Shown: positions 9,101 through 18,578, numbered from the stretch's first letter. The stretch: DNA of 64,000 nt from JAAYJT01 sp037446395 (GCA_037446395.1 JBBIIP010000003.1:1-64000); one strand, 5' to 3'. Program-made: numbers and translations. The notes: generated from the sequence alone by a model not told the origin.

Positions 9101-9110
9101 CAATGGTCAT

Positions 9111-9413
9111 ATGATAAATTGGCGCAGTTTTTTGCAGAAAGATTCAATCTTAGTCGGAATCCTACTGGCCACGACTACCACAGCATTGGTGATGCTCATT
9201 TATTTCTTAATGAAAGAACTTTTCCCCGATGCATTTAATCTGCGTTTCCTCCGTAGGCAAACTTTTATGCTGGCCGGTATCTTTGCTAATCTTTTCTCAT
9301 TTCGTTATTTCATGCTGAGCAAAAAACTTGACCGAACCGGCCGGGGGATTTTGCTGGCCATGTTTGTGATGTCTGTTTTCTATTTTGTGTTCTATCATAA
9401 CCCACAAGATTAG
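9111..9413 (+). CDS. Small three-helix membrane protein
   Basis: 100 residues from the ATG at 9111. Three hydrophobic segments are visible: about residues 14-34, 50-68 (with a phenylalanine-rich run LFSFRYFML) and 80-96. The loops contain basic residues (FLRRQTF, SKKLDRTGRG). No domain is recognised. It sits 10 nt behind surE and before lpxB, an arrangement consistent with a co-transcribed conserved inner-membrane protein. The function is unknown. Confidence 0.7.
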   Translation: MINWRSFLQKDSILVGILLATTTTALVMLIYFLMKELFPDAFNLRFLRRQTFMLAGIFANLFSFRYFMLSKKLDRTGRGILLAMFVMSVFYFVFYHNPQD

Positions 9414-9436
9414 TTTAATTGAGCTACACTCGCGTA

Positions 9437-9512
9437 TTATGAAACGAAATTGTTTGCAAAATAAGACACTTACGCTTTTGAAATTTGCAAACACAGAGTT
9501 CCATCCGATCTT
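9437..9512. repeat. Palindromic intergenic element, copy A
   Basis: A 76 bp sequence before lpxB with an exact inverted repeat, GTTTGCAAA at 9452-9460 and TTTGCAAAC at 9484-9492. It is clearly related to the sequence at 18774-18861: both have TTATGAAACG, then TGTTTGCA, then AATTTGCAAAC, then GAGTTC and TCCGA in the same order and at nearly equal spacing. In this copy the outer left arm found in copy B has been lost. See copy B. Confidence 0.75.
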
Positions 9513-9531
9513 CAAAATCAATTAATTACGG

Positions 9532-10665
9532 ATGAAATACTACATCATAGCAGGCGAAGCATCGGGTGATTTGCATGGTGCGAACCTGATGAAAGAGTTA
9601 AAACAACTAGACCCCCAGGCGGCATTCAGGGTTTGGGGTGGCGACAAAATGAGGGCCCAGGGAGGAGAAATGGTAGTGCACTACTCTCAGATGAACTTTA
9701 TGGGTTTTTTTGAGGTTGCGGCCAATCTTTTCACCATCTTGAAATTGCTCAGAAAATGCCGGCGCGACATTTTAGCATACCAACCTGAGGTAGTAATACT
9801 CATTGATTATCCGGGTTTTAATATGCGTATCGCCCATTTTGCTCATCTAAACAATATTAAAGTATTCTACTATATTTCGCCTTCGGTGTGGGCATGGCAC
9901 CAGTCGAGGGTGTTCCAGATAAAGCAATGGGTAACACGCATGTTTGTGATCCTTCCGTTCGAAAAAGAATTCTATGCCCGTTTTGGGGTAGAGGTAGAAT
10001 TTAAGGGCCACCCCTTACCCGATGAGCTTACAAATTATTTGAGGTTGGGCAAGGCTGAGATATGCCAGCATTTGAACCTCGACAACCGCAAGGTTATTGC
10101 CTTGTTACCTGGCAGCAGACCTCAGGAAATTACGAAAATCTTTAAGGTCATGTTAAGCATCATTCCTGAATATCCGCAGCATCAGTTTGTGGTAGCGGGT
10201 GTTTCTACACTTCCAAAAGAGCTTTATACCAAAATTATTGGCAATGCGCCTGTCCGGTTGTTTTTTAACGAAACCTACAAAATATTGCAAATCGCTGATG
10301 CTGCAGTGGTTACATCGGGTACAGCCACCCTCGAAACAGCCTTGTTCAAGGTACCACAAGTAGTTTGCTACAAAGCAAATTACATCAGCTATCTGATTGC
10401 CAGGCAACTGGCACGGGTAAACTATATTTCTCTGGTCAACCTTATCCTGAATAAACCGATCGTAAAAGAGCTTTTACAGGCTGAATTAAATACACGCACC
10501 TTAAAAGCCGAACTCGATAAAATTCTTGTCAGTGAAAGCATCAGGCAAAATATGCGGAATCAATATGAGGAACTCGCAAAAATGCTTGGTGGCACAGGCG
10601 CTTCAGCCCGTATAGCGGAATCAATGCTCCGGCTACTCAAAGTACAACCGAAAAAGAGGGAATAA
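9532..10665 (+). CDS. lpxB: Lipid-A-disaccharide synthase LpxB
   Basis: 377 residues, normal for the family. Peripheral inner-membrane glycosyltransferase (GT19) that joins UDP-2,3-diacylglucosamine and lipid X to form the lipid A disaccharide. Family motifs: YIIAGEASGDLHGANLM at the N-terminus, FNMRIAHFAH, VFYYISPSVWAWHQSR, the phosphate-loop-like LLPGSRPQEI, and VVTSGTATLETALF near the C-terminal UDP site. The start is the ATG at 9532, directly after palindromic element A. It shows the cell makes lipid A; kdsC further along is part of the same wider LPS pathway. Confidence 0.96.
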   Translation: MKYYIIAGEASGDLHGANLMKELKQLDPQAAFRVWGGDKMRAQGGEMVVHYSQMNFMGFFEVAANLFTILKLLRKCRRDILAYQPEVVILIDYPGFNMRIAHFAHLNNIKVFYYISPSVWAWHQSRVFQIKQWVTRMFVILPFEKEFYARFGVEVEFKGHPLPDELTNYLRLGKAEICQHLNLDNRKVIALLPGSRPQEITKIFKVMLSIIPEYPQHQFVVAGVSTLPKELYTKIIGNAPVRLFFNETYKILQIADAAVVTSGTATLETALFKVPQVVCYKANYISYLIARQLARVNYISLVNLILNKPIVKELLQAELNTRTLKAELDKILVSESIRQNMRNQYEELAKMLGGTGASARIAESMLRLLKVQPKKRE

Positions 10666-10730
10666 CTTCTATCTTGTTAATATTTCTATATATTCATAAC
10701 TTAGCGTTCTGATTGTTTAATTCTGCAGGA

Positions 10731-12860
10731 ATGAATCAGTGGAATCAATATACCTTGCTCAGGCTGTTGATGGGTTATGCCATTGGCGTTTTGCTTTATT
10801 CGAACCGGGTTTTTGAAGGTGCAATTCCTTTATTGCTATTTGTAATCCTTTTCTTATTGCTGGTTTTCGTCCGTTACACAGTTGGCAGATTCACGCTTTA
10901 TAACCTAAGGTTTATTGCTGGCATCATTTTGTGGCTCATGATGATTGCTTTTGGTTATGATTGGAGCCGCAACCACGATCTGAAAAACAATGCTTCGTTT
11001 GCAGCAAAATATTATAGCGGCTCTGAGCCTGTGATTGTTCAGGTAGCGAGGCCCATTGAGATTAAGGCAAACTCCTTCAAAACGGTTGCAAACATTATTG
11101 CCATCGAAACCAACAACTCCTGGACGACAGCCACCGGAAAAGTTATGTTGTACTTTCTTAAAGATAGCCTGGCCGCAAAGATTCAATATGGCGACCGCCT
11201 GATCATATATTCAACGCTGGCCTCACCCTTGCTGCCTGCAAATCCAGGCGAATTTGATTATAGTAAATACCTTGCCAGGAAGAACATTCATTTTCAGTCG
11301 TTTGTCAGATCAGACGGCTGGACAAAAATTGGCAGTGGCTACGGATCGGCACTCGTTGAATATTCCATCCGAATTAGAAATCACTTTCTCGAAATCTTCG
11401 AAAGAAATAATATAACAGGGCGAGAGTTTGCAGTGGTTAATGCCCTGGTGCTTGGAATGGATGATTATTTGGACATTGAAACCCGAAAAGACTTTTCTGC
11501 TTCGGGGGCAATGCATATCTTGTGCGTTTCGGGTCTGCATGTCGGAATTATTTATTTGGTTCTCAATTGGTTACTTTCATTTTTAAAACGAAATAAATTT
11601 TCACGCCTATTAAAAGCCTTGCTTTTACTCTCTGGCATCTGGGGATACGCCTTGCTTACAGGGTTATCTCCTTCTGTGCTCAGGGCTTCAGCAATGTTTA
11701 GTTTTGTGATCGTGGGCAGCCTGCTCAATCGTTCAGGCCAAATTTATAATAGCCTCAGTGCATCCGCATTTTTACTTTTGCTGATAAATCCTTTTCTGCT
11801 GCACGATGTCGGATTTCAATTGTCTTATGCTGCTGTGTTGGCCATCGTTTCGATTCAACCTCTTTTATACAACCTGTGGAGGCCTGATAACTACCTGCTC
11901 TCCAAAGCCTGGGGCCTTGTTACTGTTTCGGTTGCAGCCCAGGTTGGTACTTTTCCGCTTGGTTTATATTATTTCCACCAATTCCCCAATTATTTCATCC
12001 TTACCAACCTTATCGTAGTACCACTCGCTACTCTGATTTTATATTCAGGCTTTATCGTGGTATTGACTTCATTCTTCCCATTGGTATCATTTTGGATTTC
12101 ACAGGTGCTTATCATATTACTAAAAACCTTAAACTCCTCAGTTTCATTTATCGAACAACTGCCCTATTCCACCACTAGTAGCATTTATGTTTCGACAATC
12201 GTTGTTTTATTGCTTTACTGGCTGATATTCAATCTTTTCAAAACATGGACAACAAAAAACATTGTCTTCCTCAAACTTGCGTTGGTTGTTGGCATTCTCC
12301 TTGCATCCGAACTCGTTGTCAGGGAGTATTTCAGGCAGAAACAGCAAAAAATAATTGTTTATTCTGTGAAGAATGATGCAGCCATAGATCTGATTCAAGG
12401 CCGAGAAAATGCTTTTATTTCGGCTGCATTCACTGGTTTGAACCCTACCCGTTTTGAGTACCAAATATCTGGCAGCCGGCTTCAGGCAGGTATCAGAAAA
12501 ACCTCATTTTTGTGTTTTGATTCCCTTGGGCAGAATCCTGAAAATCAATATTTAATAAAACCCTTCAAAGCCCAGGATCCATTTTTGGCATTTCGGAAAG
12601 CGACATTACTCATCATCAAAAACGATTTTCCTTATGCTTATCTGGCTGATACGTTGCACGTTGATCTTGCCCTGGTATATGACGATCGCCGGATTGTGCC
12701 CGAAGACTTTTTCAGGAAGATTAAACCGGGATATATTGTTGTGTCAAACAAAGTACCCTATCGGTCAATAGAAGCCTGGCGCAAGGTGCTCCGGAATTCG
12801 GGCACACCATTTCATATCATCCACGAAAAGGGTGCTTTCGTAATGCCGGTTGCAGATTAA
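10731..12860 (+). CDS. ComEC/Rec2-family DNA-uptake channel protein
   Basis: 709 residues from the ATG at 10731, which has an AGGA close upstream; an 18-base extension to a TTG was rejected. N-terminal hydrophobic helices and a DUF4131-like OB-fold region (about residues 20-180) precede the competence domain, which carries the signature FSASGAMHILCVSGLHVGI near residue 260 and about eight further membrane helices. The C-terminal part (about 560-709) is soluble but lacks the HxHxDH metal motif of the metallo-beta-lactamase domain of Bacillus ComEC. It is therefore probably not a nuclease, which is common in Bacteroidota homologues. Likely role: single-stranded DNA transport across the inner membrane. 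The 3' end overlaps the convergent receptor gene by 4 bp. Confidence 0.88.
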   Translation: MNQWNQYTLLRLLMGYAIGVLLYSNRVFEGAIPLLLFVILFLLLVFVRYTVGRFTLYNLRFIAGIILWLMMIAFGYDWSRNHDLKNNASFAAKYYSGSEPVIVQVARPIEIKANSFKTVANIIAIETNNSWTTATGKVMLYFLKDSLAAKIQYGDRLIIYSTLASPLLPANPGEFDYSKYLARKNIHFQSFVRSDGWTKIGSGYGSALVEYSIRIRNHFLEIFERNNITGREFAVVNALVLGMDDYLDIETRKDFSASGAMHILCVSGLHVGIIYLVLNWLLSFLKRNKFSRLLKALLLLSGIWGYALLTGLSPSVLRASAMFSFVIVGSLLNRSGQIYNSLSASAFLLLLINPFLLHDVGFQLSYAAVLAIVSIQPLLYNLWRPDNYLLSKAWGLVTVSVAAQVGTFPLGLYYFHQFPNYFILTNLIVVPLATLILYSGFIVVLTSFFPLVSFWISQVLIILLKTLNSSVSFIEQLPYSTTSSIYVSTIVVLLLYWLIFNLFKTWTTKNIVFLKLALVVGILLASELVVREYFRQKQQKIIVYSVKNDAAIDLIQGRENAFISAAFTGLNPTRFEYQISGSRLQAGIRKTSFLCFDSLGQNPENQYLIKPFKAQDPFLAFRKATLLIIKNDFPYAYLADTLHVDLALVYDDRRIVPEDFFRKIKPGYIVVSNKVPYRSIEAWRKVLRNSGTPFHIIHEKGAFVMPVAD

Positions 12861-15148
12861 AACCGCATGGAGAGTTGTACAGCGAAAACCCTGGGCGGCT
12901 GCACATCGGCCGGGCGGGTCATGTATTCGCGATTAAATAGATTATTGATAATAAAGGAGAACCTGTTTCCATGTATGGGCTCCCAAGCAATACGCCAATT
13001 TAGAACAACATCGCCTGTGTTGTTCTTTGCCCGGTACTCCTTCATGCCTGGAAGAATAATTGCATATGGCACCCCATTCGGAAACCGCAAAGAATCTTCA
13101 AATGCCCTGTCAATATTTATAATGAAGCTGTGATAGTCGAGGTTCAACCCCATCGAGAGTTTACGATATGAAATATTGACTCCTGCCTTGGCGCTGTGAT
13201 AAAAACGGTATTTCAGGATATTCTTATCGGTAGTAGCCGTTGACTTTTTAGGATCGAAGTTTACCTCCACAGGGTTGGTATAGGTGTATCCGCCTATAAA
13301 ATCAAAAGGCAGGCTTCCGATTTGCCCTTGCCCGGAAAGAGTAAACTCGAAACCGGTAATTCGGGCATACCCAATGTTATATGCCTTGAAACCTGTGTAT
13401 CTGAAAAAATCAAACATTGTTGGATTTGTCAATGTCCGCGGATAATGTTGTCCGAATGTAAATTCAATCATGTTTTTGTATTCCGACCAAAAAATTGCTG
13501 CATCAACGAATCCCTTTGTTTGCTGGATTGAAAAACCTTGTTTAATCCCCATTTCTGCATTCCAACCATGCTCAGGCTTGAGGGTGTCGTTTGGGAAAAT
13601 GCGCAAGGCGCCTACCTGGGTCGCTGCAAATTTCTCAGCAATGGCTGGATATCGGAAACCCTGTCCGAAGCTGCCTCTGATGAAAGTGTATTGCTTGGGC
13701 TGAAAGTTAAATCCAATGCGCACGAGGGGTTTTGATGTCTCCTTTAATTGATTGATCCGATGAAATTCATATCGCCCTCCTGCCACAATCGAAAAATTTC
13801 TAAATCGCTTATCGGCCTGAAAATACATGGATTGATTGCTGGCGGTGTGTTCGGTGTAGCTGTATAAATTAGAGCTTGAATTAACTGCCGTGGCACTCAA
13901 CCCGGTAGTGAGTGATAGGTTGTTGGGCCATTTTTTCATAAATTGATATTCTGCAAATGCAGAGTTGTCGTAGTTATGCATGGTATCGCTGTCAAATGAT
14001 ACCCTGAACACCCTCCCTTTTAGAGAGTGGCGAATGCTTGGATTTGGGCTGTATGAAACATAGGGATCTAAATTTAAACGTGTGTTGTCATAGCTTTGGT
14101 CTACCACAGGCGAAACGCGGTAGATGCCCTTGTCGCCATTGAGCCAGATCAGGAAGTTTCCTCCCTTTTTGCGCATAAAATTTGTATTTACTCCACCATT
14201 TAAGCCTTCTATTCGTTTGCTGCGATAGCGGGTATTGAGATTGAAACGGGCCGATTGTTCGTTTTCCTTCTCGCGGTATCCTTGGTCGCTGAAGACGCTG
14301 GAGCCTACCACCAAATCAAGATTGCCGACCATCTGGCTATGTGTAAGGCGCAACCCTGAGTAGAAAGGCTGTGTATTACCCCACCATGCAATTTCCTTTC
14401 GTTTGGGTTGACCATAGAAACCACCGTAGAAAACAATATTGGTTTCAGGCGTCACTTTTGGATAGGCTGTACGGACATTGATCACACCGTTCAGGGCCGA
14501 AGATCCATACAAGGCCGAAGAGGCCCCCTTAATTACCTCAACCTGGCCAAGGTTTTCGAGAGGTACAAAATCCCATTTTGCTTCGCCACCCCCACCTGTG
14601 AGCATTGGAAGGTCATCAAGTAATAATAATACCCGCGAGCCGACCCCATAGCTGTATCCATTTCCACCGCGGATACTGGCTTGTCCTCCTAAAAACATTA
14701 CCCCGGGAACTTTCTGCAGCGCCGTCTCGATATTTAGGGTGTGGGTGTTTTCGATGGTTGATGGCTTTAGAATTTCCATCGAAACGATTACATCTGAAAG
14801 GCGTTGTTCATAGCGCGAGGCGCTTACCACCAGCTCATTGAGTATATGCCGCTGCACCTGCATTTTGATGTCAAGCCTATAGGTTTGGCCTTTGAAAATG
14901 TCAACTGTCCGTTGAACGCTATTGTACCCGATATACCTGAATTGCAGATGCAATTTTCCTGGGTCAGCAAAAATTTCGTAATCACCATTTACATCTGATG
15001 CCACTCCACGATTTTTCCCAAAAATTATATTGACTCCAGGAAGGGCCTCCCCACTGGTTGCATCCGTTATTCGTCCTTTTATGGCTGGTGGTTGTGCATG
15101 GAGGGCAGAAGCCAACGTAAATAAGCAGATTATAATATATCTCATCAT
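12857..15148 (-). CDS. TonB-dependent outer-membrane receptor with carboxypeptidase-like N-domain
   Basis: 763 residues. The signal peptide ends near HAQPP. Next is a carboxypeptidase-regulatory-like domain (about 22-110, with KGRITDATSGEALPGVNII), then a plug (about 115-225, with GGQASIRGGNGYSYG and VEVIKGASSALYGSSALNG), then a 22-strand-type barrel ending in the terminal Phe of FAVQLSMRF. It imports a ligand using TonB energy; the ligand cannot be read from the sequence, and no riboswitch is seen in front. It lies 52 nt downstream of a T9SS-sorted secreted protein on the same strand, so a surface protein/receptor partnership is possible but unproven. Start is the ATG at 15148 (a second ATG follows immediately). 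Confidence 0.92.
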   Translation of the reverse strand: MMRYIIICLFTLASALHAQPPAIKGRITDATSGEALPGVNIIFGKNRGVASDVNGDYEIFADPGKLHLQFRYIGYNSVQRTVDIFKGQTYRLDIKMQVQRHILNELVVSASRYEQRLSDVIVSMEILKPSTIENTHTLNIETALQKVPGVMFLGGQASIRGGNGYSYGVGSRVLLLLDDLPMLTGGGGEAKWDFVPLENLGQVEVIKGASSALYGSSALNGVINVRTAYPKVTPETNIVFYGGFYGQPKRKEIAWWGNTQPFYSGLRLTHSQMVGNLDLVVGSSVFSDQGYREKENEQSARFNLNTRYRSKRIEGLNGGVNTNFMRKKGGNFLIWLNGDKGIYRVSPVVDQSYDNTRLNLDPYVSYSPNPSIRHSLKGRVFRVSFDSDTMHNYDNSAFAEYQFMKKWPNNLSLTTGLSATAVNSSSNLYSYTEHTASNQSMYFQADKRFRNFSIVAGGRYEFHRINQLKETSKPLVRIGFNFQPKQYTFIRGSFGQGFRYPAIAEKFAATQVGALRIFPNDTLKPEHGWNAEMGIKQGFSIQQTKGFVDAAIFWSEYKNMIEFTFGQHYPRTLTNPTMFDFFRYTGFKAYNIGYARITGFEFTLSGQGQIGSLPFDFIGGYTYTNPVEVNFDPKKSTATTDKNILKYRFYHSAKAGVNISYRKLSMGLNLDYHSFIINIDRAFEDSLRFPNGVPYAIILPGMKEYRAKNNTGDVVLNWRIAWEPIHGNRFSFIINNLFNREYMTRPADVQPPRVFAVQLSMRF

Positions 15149-15180
15149 AAAATTAAATTTTTAATCACAAAACAGTGTGT

Positions 15181-15199
15181 CGGTTTCAAGATCAAACCG
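15181..15199 (-). terminator. Short hairpin between the T9SS cargo gene and the receptor gene
   Basis: CGGTTT and AAACCG form a 6-bp stem around a 7-nt loop just after the stop codon of the gene ending at 15201. There is no clear U-run after it on the minus strand, so it may be a weak terminator or an mRNA processing or stability hairpin. Confidence 0.35.
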
Positions 15200-15200
15200 G

Positions 15201-15950
15201 TCAGTGTTTCGTAAATCTAATTGCAGAAGCTCTTTGACCAGCTGACTCGATAATCCTGCAAATATATACTCCAGGACTAAGTTTGGAGGTAGAGACAGAA
15301 TGAAAGTTCACTCCGACTGATGAGGTCAAGTTGTCGCTCAGCGCAAGCCGACCAAGCATATCGTAAATCAGTAAGCTAAGACTCGATTCTTTCTCTGAGT
15401 AAAATTCTAGTGTAAGTGTTTCCCGAACCGGATTCGGAAAAGCATTTAATTTCAGGGCATTATATTCGGCGGGCGAAAATATTCCATAGGCTGCCGAATC
15501 AAGCACCGTGATGCTATAGAACGTTACATCATAGGGTATTGGCAAGCCGATTCCTCCAATGTAGCCGACAACTTTAAAGAGAAGGGGGTGCTTGCCCACC
15601 TGTTGTTTGGTTGGTTTGCCACTGATGAGCATACATCCTGCAGTTCCGCCTTTCCAGAAACCCGATGGCCGATTCGGCCTGGCTAAAAATCCTGAAGGCA
15701 ATCCTTGTATTTGAACAACTCCGATGGAGTCAATCGGCAGGCGGGGCAGCGGGAACAAAATTGTATCTTTTGGAACAACCACCGTCACTGTAAGATTATA
15801 ATTGTAGGTGGCCACAGCGGGCGGAAAGCCGGAAGCACTGTCGGGATAGATGCCTGGTTTGATGTAATTTCCAGGAACACACTGTGAATAAGTTGCAAGA
15901 GAGGGAATAATCAGAAGGAAGAACCATAAGAATCGTAAATATTTATTCAT
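15201..15950 (-). CDS. Secreted protein with T9SS type A C-terminal sorting domain
   Basis: 249 residues. A Sec signal peptide ends near TYSQ. A middle region of about 150 residues is rich in Pro, Gly and Tyr and contains CVPGNYIKPGIYPDS and VTVVVPKDTILFPLPR. The C-terminal 80 residues are a T9SS type A sorting domain (LNAFPNPVRETLTLEF, then YDMLGRL, then LSPGVYICRI). The protein should therefore be secreted through the T9SS encoded at 41-50 kb and be attached to or released at the surface. The start is the ATG at 15950. The mature function is not recognised. Confidence 0.82.
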   Translation of the reverse strand: MNKYLRFLWFFLLIIPSLATYSQCVPGNYIKPGIYPDSASGFPPAVATYNYNLTVTVVVPKDTILFPLPRLPIDSIGVVQIQGLPSGFLARPNRPSGFWKGGTAGCMLISGKPTKQQVGKHPLLFKVVGYIGGIGLPIPYDVTFYSITVLDSAAYGIFSPAEYNALKLNAFPNPVRETLTLEFYSEKESSLSLLIYDMLGRLALSDNLTSSVGVNFHSVSTSKLSPGVYICRIIESAGQRASAIRFTKH

Positions 15951-16041
15951 GATTGATGATGTTGGTTTAACACTCGAACAAAATTACGAAACAGAACAAG
16001 TTTTGTCAATTCCTTATGAAATCATGGGGCACATCACTTCA

Positions 16042-16800
16042 TTAATCGTAGCGTTTGCCAATGTGGGCCGAGATAAAAAAAGTAAGAAAAAACCGTTCGG
16101 GGTCGCGCAATGCCATGATTTGCAATGCCTTTGGAAAAAATTCTGCTGCAACCCCTATTTCCACATCGGTGAGCACCTGGTTTTTAGATGCAAAATCAAA
16201 ACTGAAGCCTCCCCTTGCATATGCACCGGGAGAAATCATGACCTCATCGAATCCCTTAAAAAATGAAGCCCTTCCATAAATGTTCTCAAAGTTATGTTTT
16301 CCTGGATCATAGCGCTCGGTTTTCAACGTAAAAGTTGCATACAACTGGTTAAAGGTTAAATCATGGATGATGTCAAGGTAAACAGGTTTGATAAAGGCCA
16401 CAGAACCACCTCCAGCCCAAAAATAGCGCGTTTCGACACCCCCCCATGCCGGTTTACGGTTTAGGAGCTTTTGTTTCCCTGCACCGCCACGCAACAAGTA
16501 AATATTATTGAGTTTTCCGTAGAAATAGCTTCTGGTGTTTCTGAAAATGGCATTTGCAACCCTGGTTTCGCGGGTTGATTTCATTTCGAGCAAACCAAAT
16601 TCATAACTCCATTTGGTAAAAAAATCCTTATTATAACCTTTTCTGAACTCAATGCCAGCACCTTGAGAATGCGCAAAAATGCCCGCTGCGTGTTCGCGTC
16701 TTAGTAAAACTTTTTCGCTTAAAATTTCAGGATCGGTTTGTCCGGAAACTCGGCTCATGAGCAAACAGGCAAAAAACAAAAAGAAGCCCGGTTTCAGCAT
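16042..16800 (-). CDS. Conserved outer-membrane-like protein of unknown function
   Basis: 252 residues. The signal peptide is MLKPGFFLFFACLLMSRVSG. The rest alternates polar and aromatic residues in beta-strand fashion and ends in AHIGKRYD, suggesting a small beta-barrel or periplasmic beta protein. Repeated motifs such as GAGIEFRKGYN and GGFSFDFASKNQVLTDVEIG are reminiscent of conserved hypothetical proteins of Bacteroidota. No enzymatic motif is seen. It stands alone on the minus strand, 91 nt upstream of the T9SS cargo gene. Confidence 0.65.
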   Translation of the reverse strand: MLKPGFFLFFACLLMSRVSGQTDPEILSEKVLLRREHAAGIFAHSQGAGIEFRKGYNKDFFTKWSYEFGLLEMKSTRETRVANAIFRNTRSYFYGKLNNIYLLRGGAGKQKLLNRKPAWGGVETRYFWAGGGSVAFIKPVYLDIIHDLTFNQLYATFTLKTERYDPGKHNFENIYGRASFFKGFDEVMISPGAYARGGFSFDFASKNQVLTDVEIGVAAEFFPKALQIMALRDPERFFLTFFISAHIGKRYD

Positions 16801-16931
16801 GTTACAGGTTAAAGAGTTACAAAGTTACAATAAAATCAGTTAAGGTAGCCTCCCTTATTGATAATAAAAAATGGCACCTGGGGCTTGAATGAATTGAGAA
16901 TGCTTTTCAGCCGAAATGTTGAATGGTTGAA

Positions 16932-17090
16932 TCAATAGGGATGCTCAACTTTATATTTCTTATGTTCGTTGTAGGCAGGGCACTTTTCGCGGGTTTTGCA
17001 GGAAGAGAACAGAGCAAAAGCGATTAGGAAAAGAAGCGATAATGCAATATAATTGTCATTACCGAAGAATTTCTGACATATTGTTCTCAT
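16932..17090 (-). CDS. Tiny lipoprotein (52 residues)
   Basis: 52 residues from the ATG at 17090; the longer frame to 17141 would put 17 charged residues before the signal sequence and was rejected. A hydrophobic stretch (YIALSLLFLIAFALFSS) runs into Cys31, a lipobox-like FSSC. The mature lipoprotein would be only about 22 residues (CKTREKCPAYNEHKKYKVEHPY). Small lipoproteins with a CPAY-type motif recur in Bacteroidota genomes as far as I recall. Function unknown. Confidence 0.6.
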   Translation of the reverse strand: MRTICQKFFGNDNYIALSLLFLIAFALFSSCKTREKCPAYNEHKKYKVEHPY

Positions 17091-17201
17091 CTTTGAAGAT
17101 AAAAGATTAAATTTTGAGTTGCGCCTATAAAAGCGAGCCAATTGTTTTGATAACTTGCCGAGGTAAGATTTTATTGTTTAACCGCTCAGAAAATTCGAAC
17201 C

Positions 17202-17888
17202 ATGGAACAGGTGAATCCAATGATTGATGAAAGCTGGAAAGAAGTACTGATGAATGAGTTCAAGGCGGATTATTTTGCTCACCTTAAACAATTTCTTCTC
17301 GAAGAAAAAAAGAAATTTATTATCTATCCGCCAGGAAGCCAGATTTTTTCCGCATTCAACTTCACCCCTTTCAATAAAGTGAAAGTCGTTATACTAGGAC
17401 AGGACCCATATCATGGGCCCGGGCAGGCACATGGGCTTTGTTTTTCGGTTCCTGTGGGAGTACCAAAGCCACCATCGCTCGAAAATATTTTCAAAGAAAT
17501 CGAGACCGACCTTGGCATCATTGTCCCTCAATCCGGTAACCTCGAAAACTGGGCCCGGCAAGGGGTGCTCCTACTCAATGCCACACTCACAGTCAGGGCC
17601 AACCAGGCAGGGTCGCATCAGCGCCAAGGTTGGGAAATATTTACTGATGCCGTGATTCGCAATGTGAGCAACCTGAAAGACCACGTTGTTTTTTTGCTTT
17701 GGGGAAACTACGCCCAAGCTAAGGAATCTTTGATTAATAACAGCAAACACCTGGTGCTGAAAGCTGTTCATCCCTCGCCGTTATCAGCCTCGAGAGGATT
17801 TTTCGGGTGCAGGCATTTTTCGAAAACCAATGCATGGCTCAATCAGAAAGGATTGCAAGAGATTGACTGGAAAATTAAGCAGATTTAG
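17202..17888 (+). CDS. ung: Uracil-DNA glycosylase (family 1)
   Basis: 228 residues, normal for Ung. Excises uracil from DNA in base-excision repair. The water-activating loop GQDPYHG is at residues 66-72 (catalytic Asp68), the Pro/Ser-rich loop PKPPSLENIFKE is at about 89-100, and the minor-groove intercalation loop HPSPLSA is at 190-196 (catalytic His190). All key residues are present. Start is the ATG at 17202. It is followed after 3 nt by a DUF434 gene, so the two are co-transcribed. Confidence 0.97.
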   Translation: MEQVNPMIDESWKEVLMNEFKADYFAHLKQFLLEEKKKFIIYPPGSQIFSAFNFTPFNKVKVVILGQDPYHGPGQAHGLCFSVPVGVPKPPSLENIFKEIETDLGIIVPQSGNLENWARQGVLLLNATLTVRANQAGSHQRQGWEIFTDAVIRNVSNLKDHVVFLLWGNYAQAKESLINNSKHLVLKAVHPSPLSASRGFFGCRHFSKTNAWLNQKGLQEIDWKIKQI

Positions 17889-17891
17889 CCT

Positions 17892-18578
17892 ATGAAGTCG
17901 GTGACAGAAAATTTCAGACAGGCAGCCTGGGATTATCTCTACTTGCTCGACCGGAAATATCCTCAAAAAGCCATATTAAAAATTATCGGCGACCGCTATC
18001 TTCTTTCCGGAACCGAGCGCAGTATGCTCTACAGGGGCATAGCAGCAACCCACACTGCTACGAAACGAAGTATGAGTTTTACAGGACTTTCTGGGCTTCA
18101 AGGCTCAGAATTGGTCATTGACGGTTTCAATGTTTTGATCACCATAGGCAGTTATTTAAATGGCAACGCTATATTTATCAGCAACGATTGTGTATTGCGC
18201 GACGCATCCGAGATTCATGGCAAAGCATTTCGCGCCGCCCTGCTCGATCGTGCATTAAGCTTACTTATTGATTACCTTATTTCTATAAAACCATCAAACG
18301 TCTTCTTCTATTTCGATGAGCCAATTGCCCATAGCGGTGATATATGTCATCAGGTCAACCTGCTGCTCCTTTCAAAAAAAATCGTAGGGATGGCCAAAAC
18401 ATGTTCGTCGGTAGATTATTACCTGAAAATCTGCAAGTCCGGGATTTTAGCCACTTCCGATTCGGCAGTTATTGACAAGGCGCAGGTAATGTTGTTCGAT
18501 CTTCCAAAACACATCATCGAGCATTCATTCCAACCCGATTTTATAGATCTGCGTGAGTTCATCCTGAAAAAGTCATAA
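17892..18578 (+). CDS. DUF434/DUF5616 protein with PIN-like acidic residues
   Basis: 228 residues. The N-terminal part (about 1-55) matches DUF434 (LSGTERSMLYRGI). The rest resembles the DUF5616 PIN-like region: a strand with ELVIDGFNVLIT (Asp77, Asn80), FYFDEPIAHSG (Asp142, Glu143) and ATSDSAVIDKA (Asp190, Asp195). These acidic positions could form the metal site of a PIN/NYN-type nuclease. No activity is established for the family as far as I know. The 3-nt spacing to ung suggests co-expression with DNA repair. Start is the ATG at 17892. Confidence 0.75.
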   Translation: MKSVTENFRQAAWDYLYLLDRKYPQKAILKIIGDRYLLSGTERSMLYRGIAATHTATKRSMSFTGLSGLQGSELVIDGFNVLITIGSYLNGNAIFISNDCVLRDASEIHGKAFRAALLDRALSLLIDYLISIKPSNVFFYFDEPIAHSGDICHQVNLLLLSKKIVGMAKTCSSVDYYLKICKSGILATSDSAVIDKAQVMLFDLPKHIIEHSFQPDFIDLREFILKKS

